The notes: a model not told the origin generated them from the letters alone. Shown: positions 31,537-41,004, counted from the stretch's first letter. The stretch is DNA of 64,000 nt from a virus (IMGVR_UViG_3300049001_000044:1-64000), one strand, 5' to 3'. Numbers and translations: made by a program.

Positions 31537-32420
31537 AGCTCTGTTGGGATAGGAAGGTTGGAATTAGCGAGGTCTTCCTTCGCTGCCTTGATTACCTCAG
31601 CGGCGTTGGGTAGCTTCTTGATCTTTGCCGCGACTTGTTCGGCTGTCATGAGGTCGCTTGCTTTCGTACCTTTACCAAAGATGAAGCTTGCCACTTGATC
31701 AGGGTCGGAAATGATCTCTGCGTCGTGGGAGAACTGGACAGGTTTACCAACCAACTTATTAACTTCCTTTTGAAGGTGAGTGGGTGAAACTTTGTTGCTG
31801 GCTGTTCTACTCCATTCACCAGTCCTCTTGCTCTTACCAGCCATTTTGAAGAGACGTTCAAGTCCAACATCCAGCTTTAGTGCGCGAGATGCACGGGCGA
31901 TTACCTTGTCGCCATCTTTGACGATGAGGTCTTTACCTGCTTCCTGCTTGTAGCGAACTGCAGCCATCAGCATGATGTTACGAACAGCGCCAGGATATTT
32001 GCTACCCACACCTTGCGCAGAGTGGTAGATGAACTTGGCCCATTGCTTGTCTTGTACAAACATCAGGTCGACTTGGACCTTCTTACCGCCTACGTCCACC
32101 GCGTAGGAACCAATCTTCGTTCCCTTGTTCATGCTGCCCTCATTGTTGCAGAGAGCGAGCATCCGCTTGTCAGCTTCGTCAGGATCAATCTGCTCGGTAG
32201 ACATGGCAATGTCTATGTCGCCAGAATCTTTCTTCTTGCCAGCCAGCGTGACTTCGGTGGAGCCAAGAAGAGATGCTTGAATGGTTTGCTTGTCAATGCC
32301 GAGAGCTTTGGATACCAGCTCGATCGCTTTGACGATGTCTTGCTTCGTGGCTCTCTGCACGTTGTACTTTGCCGTTGCAGCACCACCTTCCATGAGGAGG
32401 AATGTTTTGAAATTTATCAT
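31533..32420 (-). CDS. Pol-beta-type nucleotidyltransferase with capsid-targeting leader
   Basis: 295 residues. Starts MINFKTFLLMEGG (L-M-E leader). LLGSTEV, then KKDSGDIDIAM (G-S...D-x-D) and VQVDLMFV (third Asp) form the active site of the pol-beta nucleotidyltransferase superfamily (CCA-adding, kanamycin, MNT/HEPN types). First gene of the late operon. Probably packaged and injected; it could add nucleotides to tRNA, protein or a small molecule. Confidence 0.8.
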   Translation of the reverse strand: MINFKTFLLMEGGAATAKYNVQRATKQDIVKAIELVSKALGIDKQTIQASLLGSTEVTLAGKKKDSGDIDIAMSTEQIDPDEADKRMLALCNNEGSMNKGTKIGSYAVDVGGKKVQVDLMFVQDKQWAKFIYHSAQGVGSKYPGAVRNIMLMAAVRYKQEAGKDLIVKDGDKVIARASRALKLDVGLERLFKMAGKSKRTGEWSRTASNKVSPTHLQKEVNKLVGKPVQFSHDAEIISDPDQVASFIFGKGTKASDLMTAEQVAAKIKKLPNAAEVIKAAKEDLANSNLPIPTEL

Positions 32421-32445
32421 GATGCGATCATGTAGTAGGATCCAC

Positions 32446-32453
32446 TATTTATG
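32446..32453 (-). promoter_or_regulatory. T4-type late promoter
   Basis: CATAAATA on the minus strand, 26 bases before the nucleotidyltransferase ATG at 32420. Confidence 0.7.
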
Positions 32454-32482
32454 AATGTCAGTTCGATCATTCAGGAGAAGAG

Positions 32483-32490
32483 GATAAATA
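32483..32490 (+). promoter_or_regulatory. T4-type late promoter for the fibre genes
   Basis: GATAAATA on the plus strand, 27 bases before the ATG at 32517. Back-to-back with the late promoter at 32446. Confidence 0.72.
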
Positions 32491-32516
32491 TGGAGATCAC
32501 TTAAGGAGATTCCCAC

Positions 32517-35363
32517 ATGCTATTCCAAGGCATAACACTTGTTGAAGGTTCAGAGCGTCAAAACCTGACGGTAGACGCCGGCGCGACTCTGCCTTCTACA
32601 GCAATCAAAGGTCAGCTGTTCTATATGGTGAATGGCACGAGCACCGGTCTGTACTTCTACAGTGGTAGCGCGTGGATTCTTATCAAGGATCAGAACAACG
32701 ACCTAAAATATACCCCAGTGAACAAGGCCGGCGACACCATGTCCGGTAAGCTCACTCTTGCAGTCGACCCTGGCGCACCAATGGACGCAGTAACGAAGCG
32801 CTACGTCGACAACTATCAATTCACGTGGGACAACGTAGGGATGAAACCTACGACCATCGCAGGATTTGGCATCAAGGATGCTCAGCCACTGAATGGTAAT
32901 CTCACATCCATTTCTGCGGTGACTGGAACCGGCTTCCTCACTCGCACAGGTCTGAATACGTACGCTGTCCGTTCATTGACCGGAACAGCAAGTCGAATCA
33001 ACGTCACGAATGCAGATGGTTTGAATGGTGCACCTACGATCGACTTGGCACCGACCGGTCTGCCATCTGGCACCTATGTACGAGTAACCACCGATGAATT
33101 CGGTAGAGTGCTAAATGGCGTCAACACTCTTCCATGGGATTCGATCTCGTCTACCCCAACAACTCTCGCTGGTTATGGCATTGCTGATGCGCAGGCCAAG
33201 AGCATTGACTTGAATGCCATCGCTGCTCTTTCGTCAGGTTATGGTCTGTTGAAAAGAAACAGCGACGGTACATGGGCTCTTGACAGCACCAGCTACGCGC
33301 TGCTTAACTCGCCAGATTTCTTTGGAGTTCCTAAGGCTCCTACTGCACCTAATGGAACCAGCACGACTCAGATCGCAACCACTGCGTTCGTAATGAACAC
33401 AGCATCTGCTCTGCAATCTTCGGTGCAGGGCGGTTCAGTGGCGTCGGCAAACAAGTGGACAACCGCTAGAACCCTGTCACTGGGCGGTGATGGTACTATG
33501 TCGATGGTTGTGGATGGTTCAGGTGATGTCAACGCCACCCTCACCTTTGCGAACGTCAACGCTAACGTAGGTTCCTACGGCACTGCGTCAAGTGTTGCGA
33601 GCTTTACAGTTAATGCGAAAGGTCTTGTCACTGCAGCAAGCAACACTCCAATCGCAATCGCTACCTCACAAGTTACGTCGGGTACTTTAGCTGACGCACG
33701 CATTGCCCAAAGCAACGTTACCCAATATCAAGCAGCCCTGTCGATTGCTGAAAGCCAGATCCCTGATGCAGGCATTCTTGCTCGTGTTGCAAGCGCCGAG
33801 ACTGTTACTGGTGCATGGACCTTCACCACTCCTATCGTTGGTGTTGATCCTACCCTCGCAACGCATCTCGTTACGAAGCAGTATGTGGATAACATCACGA
33901 CTGGTCTGGATTTTAAAGCATCGGTAAAAGCAGCGACGACTGCGAATATTGCGGCTCTGTCCGGTGAGCAGACGATTGACGGCGTGGCGTTGGTTGCTGG
34001 TGACCGTGTCCTCGTCAAAGATCAATCCACTGCTTCCCAAAACGGTATCTACGTCGTGGCCGTTGGCGTATGGAGCAGATCGTCTGATGCTGACAATACT
34101 CCTGGTATTGAGATCACCGCAGGCATGTACTGCTTCGTGGAGCAGGGTACGACGAACGCTGATAGTGGATGGGTGCTCACTACTGACGGCCCAATCACGC
34201 TCGGTACTACCTCACTAGCCTTTGCGCAATTCACCGGTCTCGGTCAAGTAACTGCTGGCAGTGGCCTCACGAAGAATGGCTCAACCATCTCCGTAGCCAC
34301 TGCAGCAGCTTCACGCATTGCTGTTAGTTCTGGTGGTGTTGATTTGGCAACAGTCAGTGACAATGGTTCAGGCGCGTTCAAGAAGGTAAGCGTTGATGCG
34401 TACGGTAGAGTTGTCGGTACGACCCCAGTAGTGACATCTGATCTCTCCTCGCTTCTCACCTCTACGAACATCGCTGAAGGAACGAACCTCTACTACACTG
34501 ATACCCGTGCTCGCACCGCGCTCAGCGTCAGTGGTACCGGTCTTTCATACAACGCATCAACCGGTGTCATTTCATCAAATGCAACTAACGCGAATACCGC
34601 TTCAACACCGGTTGCGCGCGATGCATCTGGTAACTTTAGTGCCGGTACAATCACCGCAACTTTGTCAGGTAGCTTAACCGTTCAACAAACAAATGAAATG
34701 GACCTAGCTAATGGTTTTGCTGGTGGTACTTTGTGGTTGAACTATCGTGGCACCAGCGCGGCGATTACTCAGGTGAATATCGCCAACGGTTTGTCCACTG
34801 GTGCTCTTGCCGCAATCAACGCATCAAACATTAGCGCCGGTGGTAATGTAACTGGTACAGCGACTAACGTCACCGGTACTGTTGCCATTGCTAATGGCGG
34901 TACTGGCGCAACCACTGCCGCCCAAGCAGTTAAAAACCTTGGTGCTGTCGCTGTTGATGGTAGCACCGAAATGAGCGGCAAGCTAGCAATCCAAAAGAAC
35001 AACGCTGCCATTAGTAGCAACTCGTATTCCGGCGGTCATATCGAATTGCGTACCGTGGATGGTTCATACCCAGTGTTGGGCTTCCATCGTGCTGGCTCCA
35101 GCGCGGTAGCTTTGTACCACGATAGCATTAGTTCACTACGCTTGAAAGATGTAAATGGCGGCGATTTTCAAATGTTCCATAGCGGAAATTTGACAAATCT
35201 AAACCAGCTATCGAATGGTCCAGGATATGCAACAGCGGCAAGCGTCCCCGCAGTTAATCCAAGTACTCCAAAAGACGGCGACGTTCAAGTGGCGGCGGGC
35301 CCAACCATTTCAATCTACGCAGCAGGTGCGTGGAGGCAGATCTTCCCAGCGGTGTACTCGTAA
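32517..35363 (+). CDS. Tail fibre protein
   Basis: 948 residues. N-terminal attachment domain (GQLFYMVNGTSTGLYFYSG), then NKAGDTMSGKLTL and AVTKRYVDNY, two T-(T)-LAGYGI-DAQ repeats, a second VTKQYVDN block near 455, YYTDTRARTAL near 660 and a Gly/Ser/Thr-rich shaft. No C-terminal protease or chaperone domain is visible; the end is short (YAAGAWRQIFPA). Receptor-binding or linker fibre of the virion, made late. Confidence 0.9.
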   Translation: MLFQGITLVEGSERQNLTVDAGATLPSTAIKGQLFYMVNGTSTGLYFYSGSAWILIKDQNNDLKYTPVNKAGDTMSGKLTLAVDPGAPMDAVTKRYVDNYQFTWDNVGMKPTTIAGFGIKDAQPLNGNLTSISAVTGTGFLTRTGLNTYAVRSLTGTASRINVTNADGLNGAPTIDLAPTGLPSGTYVRVTTDEFGRVLNGVNTLPWDSISSTPTTLAGYGIADAQAKSIDLNAIAALSSGYGLLKRNSDGTWALDSTSYALLNSPDFFGVPKAPTAPNGTSTTQIATTAFVMNTASALQSSVQGGSVASANKWTTARTLSLGGDGTMSMVVDGSGDVNATLTFANVNANVGSYGTASSVASFTVNAKGLVTAASNTPIAIATSQVTSGTLADARIAQSNVTQYQAALSIAESQIPDAGILARVASAETVTGAWTFTTPIVGVDPTLATHLVTKQYVDNITTGLDFKASVKAATTANIAALSGEQTIDGVALVAGDRVLVKDQSTASQNGIYVVAVGVWSRSSDADNTPGIEITAGMYCFVEQGTTNADSGWVLTTDGPITLGTTSLAFAQFTGLGQVTAGSGLTKNGSTISVATAAASRIAVSSGGVDLATVSDNGSGAFKKVSVDAYGRVVGTTPVVTSDLSSLLTSTNIAEGTNLYYTDTRARTALSVSGTGLSYNASTGVISSNATNANTASTPVARDASGNFSAGTITATLSGSLTVQQTNEMDLANGFAGGTLWLNYRGTSAAITQVNIANGLSTGALAAINASNISAGGNVTGTATNVTGTVAIANGGTGATTAAQAVKNLGAVAVDGSTEMSGKLAIQKNNAAISSNSYSGGHIELRTVDGSYPVLGFHRAGSSAVALYHDSISSLRLKDVNGGDFQMFHSGNLTNLNQLSNGPGYATAASVPAVNPSTPKDGDVQVAAGPTISIYAAGAWRQIFPAVYS

Positions 35364-35378
35364 TAGGAAACAATAATA

Positions 35379-37022
35379 ATGACATACGCAAAAGGCAACA
35401 GTATCCTAGCGACGGACTTTAACTCTCTTGCTGGTACGATTAATGCTTTCACGCCGTATGCTTCATCCGCTGCTGCGACTCAAAAGGTCGCAGCACTTTG
35501 GGGTGTAGGATATGGAGATCGAGGCTACGGGCAAACTTCACCTGCTTTGACTAAGAAGACAGTAGGGCGCACTAACGAACTACTGTGGCTGTGCTCTCCA
35601 TCTGGAGACGGTGATGGAGATGGCGGTTGGAACACGAACGCATTCCCAATTGATCGCACGAAGAAGTACCGTTCAACGGTATGGATCAAAGTACTGAATG
35701 GAAGTGGTAGTGCGTATCACGGTCCTGGTCCTTTCGGTGATACGCAGGTGTGCAACTTGGATGGATCCACCAATACGAACCCGTATTGGTTTTCTAATAG
35801 CGCAAGCATCATGCAACCGGGACAATGGTATCTGAGCGTGGGTATTCTTCATGAGTCCTCCTATGCTGGCGGCTACTCAGGAATCTCAGGACTGTACGAC
35901 ATTCATGGCAACAAGATTTTCCAGTACGTTGAGTACAAGAGTTCGCCGACTGCCACATACTGTGTTCATCGTGCATATCACTACTACGATAGTGACTCTA
36001 CCCAACGTCAGTGGTTTGCAAGACCTCGTTTTGAGGCAATCACCGGCTCTGAGCCTTCAGTTGCATCCCTAATTGCGGCAAGCGTCGATGCGTACCCTCT
36101 TGACACCCTCATTACTCCAAGCGCATGGACTGTTGGTAATGTTGGTTCTCAGGGTGGCATTGGAACGTTTGGCTTGAACCAAACCAACACCAATGAGAAC
36201 AGCATCGTGCTTGCGAATGGCGACGGCCCAACCGGATCGATGGTGAAAGCCCAAGACTTTCTGGACTTGAGAAGCGCCATCGCCAGCATTGCATCGTATC
36301 AAGGAACGGCAACCACGCTGCTTCCTCCAACGACGGAGTTTGCTGCAGGTGGATTGATTAAGGCGGAAGTTCCTGCTACGACCACCTACGATTTTCCTAC
36401 GATGATCGCTAACATCGACAACAACCGTCTAATTGCAGCTCCTGCGAATATGTCGGTTGTGGTTAACTCGTTGAACGTAACCAGATCGACTACATGGGGC
36501 GGTGCTAGTACGGGTATCGTTTGCGAAGTCACTGCTGCATTTGCCTCAGAAGATGCGGCTAGATACTTCTTCAATTCAGGTGGAACGATTAACTTGACGT
36601 TGTCTCACTCGACAACTACCACTCCACAGAACTCGAACTGGAACTCTATCCTCAGCGCGTTGGGTGTTATCAAGGTGGGTGCACGAGCAACGACAAGAAC
36701 CGGTTCAGGTGGAACTCCCGCAGCAATCGGTTACTACAACTTAACCACCGCATATCAGGCTGTCTTTAATGGAACGAACATCGGTGCTGGCGCGTATGTA
36801 GCGAATGACGTGCTAGTTGAAGCGATGGCAGTGTCGGTTGCTGGGGTGAATGGTGGTAATGGAACTACTGTCAAGATACGAATCACTCTATCTGACCAAC
36901 ACACCAACTCGTTCTCAGATATCGTGGCGGCTGGAACTGTTGCATCGTTCGGCTACACTAAGGCCGCACTAGTCCTAGCGGGAATTCCTTCACCCACATT
37001 CACAACGATCACCAACTTCTAA
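35379..37022 (+). CDS. Second virion fibre / adhesin protein
   Basis: 547 residues, 15 bases after the tail fibre gene. N-terminus KGNSILATDFNSLAGTIN and a glycine-rich VGYGDRGYGQTSP; middle part (residues 60-220) looks like a carbohydrate-binding jelly roll with many aromatic residues; C-terminal half carries ARYFFNSGGTINLTLSHS, a segment I associate with virion proteins of large phages. Likely a baseplate or fibre-tip protein. Confidence 0.8.
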   Translation: MTYAKGNSILATDFNSLAGTINAFTPYASSAAATQKVAALWGVGYGDRGYGQTSPALTKKTVGRTNELLWLCSPSGDGDGDGGWNTNAFPIDRTKKYRSTVWIKVLNGSGSAYHGPGPFGDTQVCNLDGSTNTNPYWFSNSASIMQPGQWYLSVGILHESSYAGGYSGISGLYDIHGNKIFQYVEYKSSPTATYCVHRAYHYYDSDSTQRQWFARPRFEAITGSEPSVASLIAASVDAYPLDTLITPSAWTVGNVGSQGGIGTFGLNQTNTNENSIVLANGDGPTGSMVKAQDFLDLRSAIASIASYQGTATTLLPPTTEFAAGGLIKAEVPATTTYDFPTMIANIDNNRLIAAPANMSVVVNSLNVTRSTTWGGASTGIVCEVTAAFASEDAARYFFNSGGTINLTLSHSTTTTPQNSNWNSILSALGVIKVGARATTRTGSGGTPAAIGYYNLTTAYQAVFNGTNIGAGAYVANDVLVEAMAVSVAGVNGGNGTTVKIRITLSDQHTNSFSDIVAAGTVASFGYTKAALVLAGIPSPTFTTITNF

Positions 37023-37032
37023 GCAAAAGAAA

Positions 37033-37050
37033 AGGGAGCCTAGGCTCCCT
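37033..37050. terminator. Two-way terminator after the fibre genes
   Basis: AGGGAGCC, TA, GGCTCCCT with TTTGTT on one side and TTTTCTTTT on the other, between convergent genes. Confidence 0.82.
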
Positions 37051-37068
37051 TTGTTATGTGCGGTCAAC

Positions 37069-37656
37069 TTACTTACCCGCTAATCCCTCTTCCACCACTT
37101 TCATCATCGCCTTGTAGCCGCGAAGGTTCGCTTTAGCATCGCTCAGTGCGTGATGTTGGATTTCACCGGTATCCTTGAAGTACTGGTAGAATTCTTCATC
37201 ATACATAAACTTTGCACGAGTTGCGATCTCACTGTAGATGACATCAGGTGGGTCGATGCGAAGTGCGGCCAGTCGCTGGTGATTTTGCAACAACAGAGCA
37301 GGCGGGGTTTCGATGTGGACTGGATGCTTCTCGATTTTGGGATGCTTCTCGTGGCCGAACAATTCACCCAGTAGTTCCCAGTCGCCGCGATAGTCGATAA
37401 TGATTTCAATCTTCTCATCGCCAGCAACTTCATTCAGCCATTCCCAAACATTCGCACCCAGCGCAGCTCGGGTGTACCCATGCTTGGCGAAGTTGCAAAG
37501 TGGTAGCACGACTTCCTTCACGAACTGTGAACAGGCTTTCTTGTCGTATTCGTAATTCTCGCCGTAAAACTCCCTGCCATCTTCAGTCACCAGACCGATG
37601 GAGATGAGATCACGGTCGCGAAAGTCGGTAAATTCAGTGTCAATGAATACTTTCAA
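37069..37656 (-). CDS. DEDDh 3'-5' exonuclease (exoribonuclease type)
   Basis: 195 residues. FIDTEFTDF (Asp-x-Glu), a central Asp, and HHALSDAKAN (His...Asp) give the DEDDh active site. Size and motif layout match the stand-alone Rv2179c-like exoribonucleases found in phages. Likely RNA trimming or turnover. ATGA overlap with 37653. Confidence 0.85.
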   Translation of the reverse strand: MKVFIDTEFTDFRDRDLISIGLVTEDGREFYGENYEYDKKACSQFVKEVVLPLCNFAKHGYTRAALGANVWEWLNEVAGDEKIEIIIDYRGDWELLGELFGHEKHPKIEKHPVHIETPPALLLQNHQRLAALRIDPPDVIYSEIATRAKFMYDEEFYQYFKDTGEIQHHALSDAKANLRGYKAMMKVVEEGLAGK

Positions 37657-37949
37657 TCGTTTCCTTTCTTGGCCATCGCAACGGCCAGTTTGAGTGTTTC
37701 AATACGCTGCGGATCGCCCTTTGGCCACCACTCCTGCAGGTTCTTCAGGTTCTCGCTGACATGACTGGGCTTGAACGTCATCCATACTTTCATGGCCTTG
37801 CTGACGACATTGTTCGCACCAGTATCCCAGCGGATTTGGGTCTCCACGTCTTGGATTGCAGCGCAGGCAAACTTCTGCTCGCCGCTCTCAATTAAGGCAA
37901 GTGCCTTGGTGAGAACTTCAGACGACTTTACCTTTAGCGTTCCGCTCAT
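37653..37949 (-). CDS. Unknown small protein
   Basis: 98 residues from the ATG at 37949 (AAAGGA upstream); overlaps the previous gene by 32 bases. Contains FACAAIQDVETQIRW, seen in helical phage proteins. Unrecognised. Confidence 0.72.
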   Translation of the reverse strand: MSGTLKVKSSEVLTKALALIESGEQKFACAAIQDVETQIRWDTGANNVVSKAMKVWMTFKPSHVSENLKNLQEWWPKGDPQRIETLKLAVAMAKKGND

Positions 37950-38238
37950 TATCAATCCTTTCATCTTCGGCTGTTCTACGCCATTTTTCGCTGTATTCCG
38001 CCTGCAACACCTTCATCGGTTTGGCCTTGGGATTTTTGCTCCCACCTGCCTTAACCCAGTGCGGCTCGAGGTCATTGGAGTAGGCCACGTACGCCTCGTC
38101 AATTAGCTCGCAATACTCAGAGTGCGTGATTTCTCCAGCGCAATACCGCTTCCAGTGTGGAGCCCTCGCCTCAGCATACACCTTAGAAAGGGCTTCCTTC
38201 GCGGCGAGATATTCAGGCGTTTGTTTGGGAAAAGTCAT
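37918..38238 (-). CDS. Unknown small protein
   Basis: 106 residues, charged and helical, with PHWVKAGGSKNPK near 59-71. ATGA overlap with the membrane gene 38235. Unrecognised. Confidence 0.72.
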   Translation of the reverse strand: MTFPKQTPEYLAAKEALSKVYAEARAPHWKRYCAGEITHSEYCELIDEAYVAYSNDLEPHWVKAGGSKNPKAKPMKVLQAEYSEKWRRTAEDERIDNERNAKGKVV

Positions 38239-38420
38239 TCAAACCTTTCATCGATTTTCGTGCTTATGAAGTTGTAGACATGCCACACGCAGTAGAGGCC
38301 GATGGCAGCCAACACATCATCGCCCAGACTGGGATGTGCAATGCGATTATAAGACGCTTCGATGATGGTGATTGGCAGGATGGCAAACATGAACATCATA
38401 AACTTTATCAGCGTTTTCAT
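38235..38420 (-). CDS. Small membrane protein
   Basis: 61 residues with helices at about 5-22 and 33-52. Directly follows DHFR. Unknown role. Confidence 0.72.
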   Translation of the reverse strand: MKTLIKFMMFMFAILPITIIEASYNRIAHPSLGDDVLAAIGLYCVWHVYNFISTKIDERFE

Positions 38421-38421
38421 C

Positions 38422-38946
38422 TCACGTCCTCACGAAGGTTTTCATGGTGGCTGAGTAGCCGTTTTCTTCCATCGAAGTTGCGTTGGTTGCGATGTAGGGG
38501 TGACCCTCGACGGAGATGACGTCGCTGTAGAGCATGTCTTCACCAGAGATTGGGAAGTGCACATCACCTTTCGGGTTGGTTTCGACGATGGTGATGTAGA
38601 GATGCTTGGGACGGAACGCCAGGCAGTCTTCGTAGATTTGCCCGCCACCGATCACCATCACATTGTCTTCCTTGCGAAGGGCTTCAATGAGGCTAGCGTA
38701 TTGGGCGTCAGCACCCATGAAGCCAGTCTCTTGGCGCGAGATGACGACGTTCCTTCGGCCTTTCAGGGGATGGACAGGTAGGGATGCCCAGGTACGGGAA
38801 CCCATGACGATGGTCTTGCCCAAGGTCATCTGCTTGAAGTGCTGCAGATCACGGGGGAGATACCAGGGAATGGAATTGTCGACGGAGTTACCGATGATGC
38901 CGTTCAAGCCCACGGCAACGATCAGATCGAAGTCTTTGTCGTGCAT
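38422..38946 (-). CDS. Dihydrofolate reductase
   Basis: 174 residues. LIVAVGLNGIIG, then IPWYLPRDLQHFKQMT, IVMGSRTWASLP, NVVISRQ and VIGGGQIYED cover the full DHFR fold. Reduces dihydrofolate with NADPH, keeping folate available for thymidylate and one-carbon chemistry. Has its own middle-type promoter (38971-38999). Confidence 0.95.
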   Translation of the reverse strand: MHDKDFDLIVAVGLNGIIGNSVDNSIPWYLPRDLQHFKQMTLGKTIVMGSRTWASLPVHPLKGRRNVVISRQETGFMGADAQYASLIEALRKEDNVMVIGGGQIYEDCLAFRPKHLYITIVETNPKGDVHFPISGEDMLYSDVISVEGHPYIATNATSMEENGYSATMKTFVRT

Positions 38947-38970
38947 AGAATCCTCTCATGTAAGGATTCT

Positions 38971-38999
38971 ATTGTACTTTTTATTGCTTCGAAGTAAAA
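38971..38999 (-). promoter_or_regulatory. Middle-type promoter of the DHFR unit
   Basis: TTTTAC, 17 bases, TACAAT on the minus strand, 25 bases before the DHFR ATG. Confidence 0.7.
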
Positions 39000-39016
39000 C
39001 TAAGCATATCCTGGAG

Positions 39017-39098
39017 CTTACCAGAGAGGCCCAGAGCACCTCAGCTTAGCATGACATAGACTTTTACATACAAACGATAGGAGGTCTCTGAGCACCTC
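39017..39098. repeat. Repeat element R5
   Basis: Left arm CTTACCAGAGAGGCCCAGAG then CACCTC (39017-39042), right arm GAGGTCTCTGAGCACCTC (39081-39098). Between the DHFR promoter and the terminators of the unit at 39175. Confidence 0.8.
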
Positions 39099-39108
39099 TA
39101 AAGAAAAA

Positions 39109-39167
39109 GGAGGTCCAAAGACCTCCTCCTGTTATACAAGCACGCAACCTTTACAAGGTTGCGTGCT
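39109..39167 (-). terminator. Two strong hairpins ending the 39175-42642 unit
   Basis: GGAGGTC-CAAA-GACCTCC (39109-39126) is followed by TTTTTC on the minus strand; AAGCACGCAACCT (39138-39150) pairs perfectly with AGGTTGCGTGCTT (39155-39167). Confidence 0.8.
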
Positions 39168-39174
39168 TACTGCA

Positions 39175-39519
39175 TTACCCGTACTTCTCCTCGAGTTCCT
39201 TGGCAAGTTTGCTGGCCTTTTCGAGCATGGGTTCGATGGCCGCATCGTTGTCGTGGATTACGGTCCAGCCTTCGTTGCCGTACGTGAATTCGACGATGCC
39301 CACGTACTTGCCGTTCTCGTCATAGACCTCAAAGCCGTCCATGTCCGTACTGCCCACGCCCTCGAGCAGCTTGGCTTTGTCCCGGGATTTCTTGATGGGC
39401 CTTGCTTCACCGTCGTTCAGGGTGATCGTGTAGCCCCCGCGCTCAAGGATGCCATCAATCACCGCGCCGATGATCTGCTTCTCCATGTCCTCGCGTTGTT
39501 CTTGTGTTGTTGCTGCCAT
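39175..39519 (-). CDS. Unknown small protein
   Basis: 114 residues; ends in a coiled-coil-like helix (LEKASKLAKELEEKYG). Last gene of the early unit. Unrecognised. Confidence 0.78.
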   Translation of the reverse strand: MAATTQEQREDMEKQIIGAVIDGILERGGYTITLNDGEARPIKKSRDKAKLLEGVGSTDMDGFEVYDENGKYVGIVEFTYGNEGWTVIHDNDAAIEPMLEKASKLAKELEEKYG

Positions 39520-39520
39520 G

Positions 39521-39703
39521 TCAGTCTCCTATAGGTTGGTCTTTTTGGTCCTTGTAATACCCACGCATGCCGCCCTTGATCCGACGTTTCAACTTGCCGA
39601 TCTTCTTGCTAGGGCGCTCACGCATGGTCTTCTTGGTGGGGAACTTTCCTACCCATTGCTCGGGAATCTCCACCACCTTCCCACGTCGAACACGTGTAGC
39701 CAT
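39521..39703 (-). CDS. Small very basic protein
   Basis: 60 residues: MATRVRRGKVVEIPEQWVGK, then many Lys/Arg (KKIGKLKRRIKGG). Its ATG shares one base with the preceding stop (TGATG). Similar in size and charge to the protein at 9238. Likely nucleic-acid binding. Confidence 0.75.
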   Translation of the reverse strand: MATRVRRGKVVEIPEQWVGKFPTKKTMRERPSKKIGKLKRRIKGGMRGYYKDQKDQPIGD

Positions 39704-39813
39704 CAGTGGAAGAACTTCCAGATCAGGTGGATGTTCGGGATACCCCAGACCGCCAGCACGCAGACGGAGAGGAATGCGATGGTCGTGCCAACTTTTTGTG
39801 CGAGAGTTTCCAT
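39703..39813 (-). CDS. Tiny membrane protein of 36 residues
   Basis: One hydrophobic helix (TTIAFLSVCVLAVWGIP). It is linked to both neighbours by one-base overlaps (TAATG and TGATG), the best evidence that it is translated. Confidence 0.7.
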   Translation of the reverse strand: METLAQKVGTTIAFLSVCVLAVWGIPNIHLIWKFFH

Positions 39814-40184
39814 TAGTCGAAGAGCCTTCCCAGTTCGTATTGATCATAGTCCGGCAGGACAGTCGCCCACGCCGGGTTAACCACCCACTTGCCCGACCGT
39901 TTAATGGACGTGCACATGAGGAGGGTGGTAAAGGTTTCCGCGCCCACGAACTTGATGAAGGCCGGGGTTTCCAACATGATCCGCTGGCACACGGCCACGG
40001 CTTCGGGGATTTGGTAGATGCGGCGGGGATCGTCGTTGTACCCGTCGAACATGAGTTGATGACGGGGTTGCCCACCAGCCTGGATGATCAGCTCGATGCT
40101 CTTGAAAACATCCTGCATTTTCTCCTTGTTCCCCAGGTCCTGCTTGGGCAGGATGAGGAACACTGCGTCGTTGGGTTGAATCAT
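39813..40184 (-). CDS. Unknown small protein
   Basis: 123 residues from the ATG at 40184, one base after the stop of 40186. Contains IQAGGQPRHQLMFDGYNDDPR. Unrecognised. Confidence 0.75.
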   Translation of the reverse strand: MIQPNDAVFLILPKQDLGNKEKMQDVFKSIELIIQAGGQPRHQLMFDGYNDDPRRIYQIPEAVAVCQRIMLETPAFIKFVGAETFTTLLMCTSIKRSGKWVVNPAWATVLPDYDQYELGRLFD

Positions 40185-40185
40185 G

Positions 40186-40683
40186 TTACGCTCCAATCGT
40201 GAGGTAGTAGCCGTTGGCCTTGACGTGGACTTTTCCTTCGCCGGCCTTCGTAATGGTGGGAACGCTGCCCGTGAAGTAGATGACCGCTTCACGCAAGCAC
40301 ACGAGATTTTCTGCGCCCGGATCGTCGATGATCTTGTCGATTGGGTTCTTCCAGTCGGTGGCGTCTTGCACGTTCTCGAACGCAACCTTCAGCTGTTCGT
40401 GGGTGAATTTGCCGAGTGCCATAAGTTTTTGCTCCACAATCTTCAGCATTCCCTGGTACTTGTCCCGCTGCTTGCAGGCATGCGCGTACGCCCAGGGGGT
40501 GGGCCGAGTCCAAACATTTTCCTTCTCATCCTTCCACGTCTCGGTGAGGACCTCGTGGTTGGTGCGAAGGGCCTTGATGATTCTGACAATTCCTTGTTCT
40601 GAGGGATCCTTCTCCAGGCGCTTCAGGAACCGCCCGAGTTCCTTGAGCTCGCTCTCCTCGATGTGGTGCTGAATTGCTGCCAT
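40186..40683 (-). CDS. Unknown helical protein
   Basis: 165 residues; AAAGGAG precedes the ATG. Charged helices for 110 residues and a short beta-rich end. Unrecognised. Confidence 0.78.
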   Translation of the reverse strand: MAAIQHHIEESELKELGRFLKRLEKDPSEQGIVRIIKALRTNHEVLTETWKDEKENVWTRPTPWAYAHACKQRDKYQGMLKIVEQKLMALGKFTHEQLKVAFENVQDATDWKNPIDKIIDDPGAENLVCLREAVIYFTGSVPTITKAGEGKVHVKANGYYLTIGA

Positions 40684-40695
40684 GAAGATTCTCCT

Positions 40696-41004
40696 TTAGA
40701 TTTTTTCAAACCCCATCATCGCGACGACGTACAGCTCGCCGTCCTTTTCCATGATGTCGCCCATGGATGTGCTGCGGGCACCTTTGACCCCCTTGACCTC
40801 GACCAGGTTGAAGGTCTCCAGGATCATGGCATTTTTCACCCACAGATCTTCGATGTTGTTCGTCTGCTCGTAGGCGACGTTGAGGTCGTCAGTATTCACG
40901 ACCGCGATTTTCTGGTACGCACCGCCGGCATTCCACAGCTGGCGGGCCTTCACTGCATTCCCACTGAAGGTGGGATCGATTGCGTGGTGGACGATGATCG
41001 TCAT
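40696..41004 (-). CDS. Conserved phage protein with RSTSxGD motif
   Basis: 102 residues. VNTDDLNVAYEQTNNIEDLW followed by ARSTSMGDIM and ELYVVAMMGFE. This order is common to small proteins in many phages and plasmids; the function is not known. Confidence 0.8.
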   Translation of the reverse strand: MTIIVHHAIDPTFSGNAVKARQLWNAGGAYQKIAVVNTDDLNVAYEQTNNIEDLWVKNAMILETFNLVEVKGVKGARSTSMGDIMEKDGELYVVAMMGFEKI

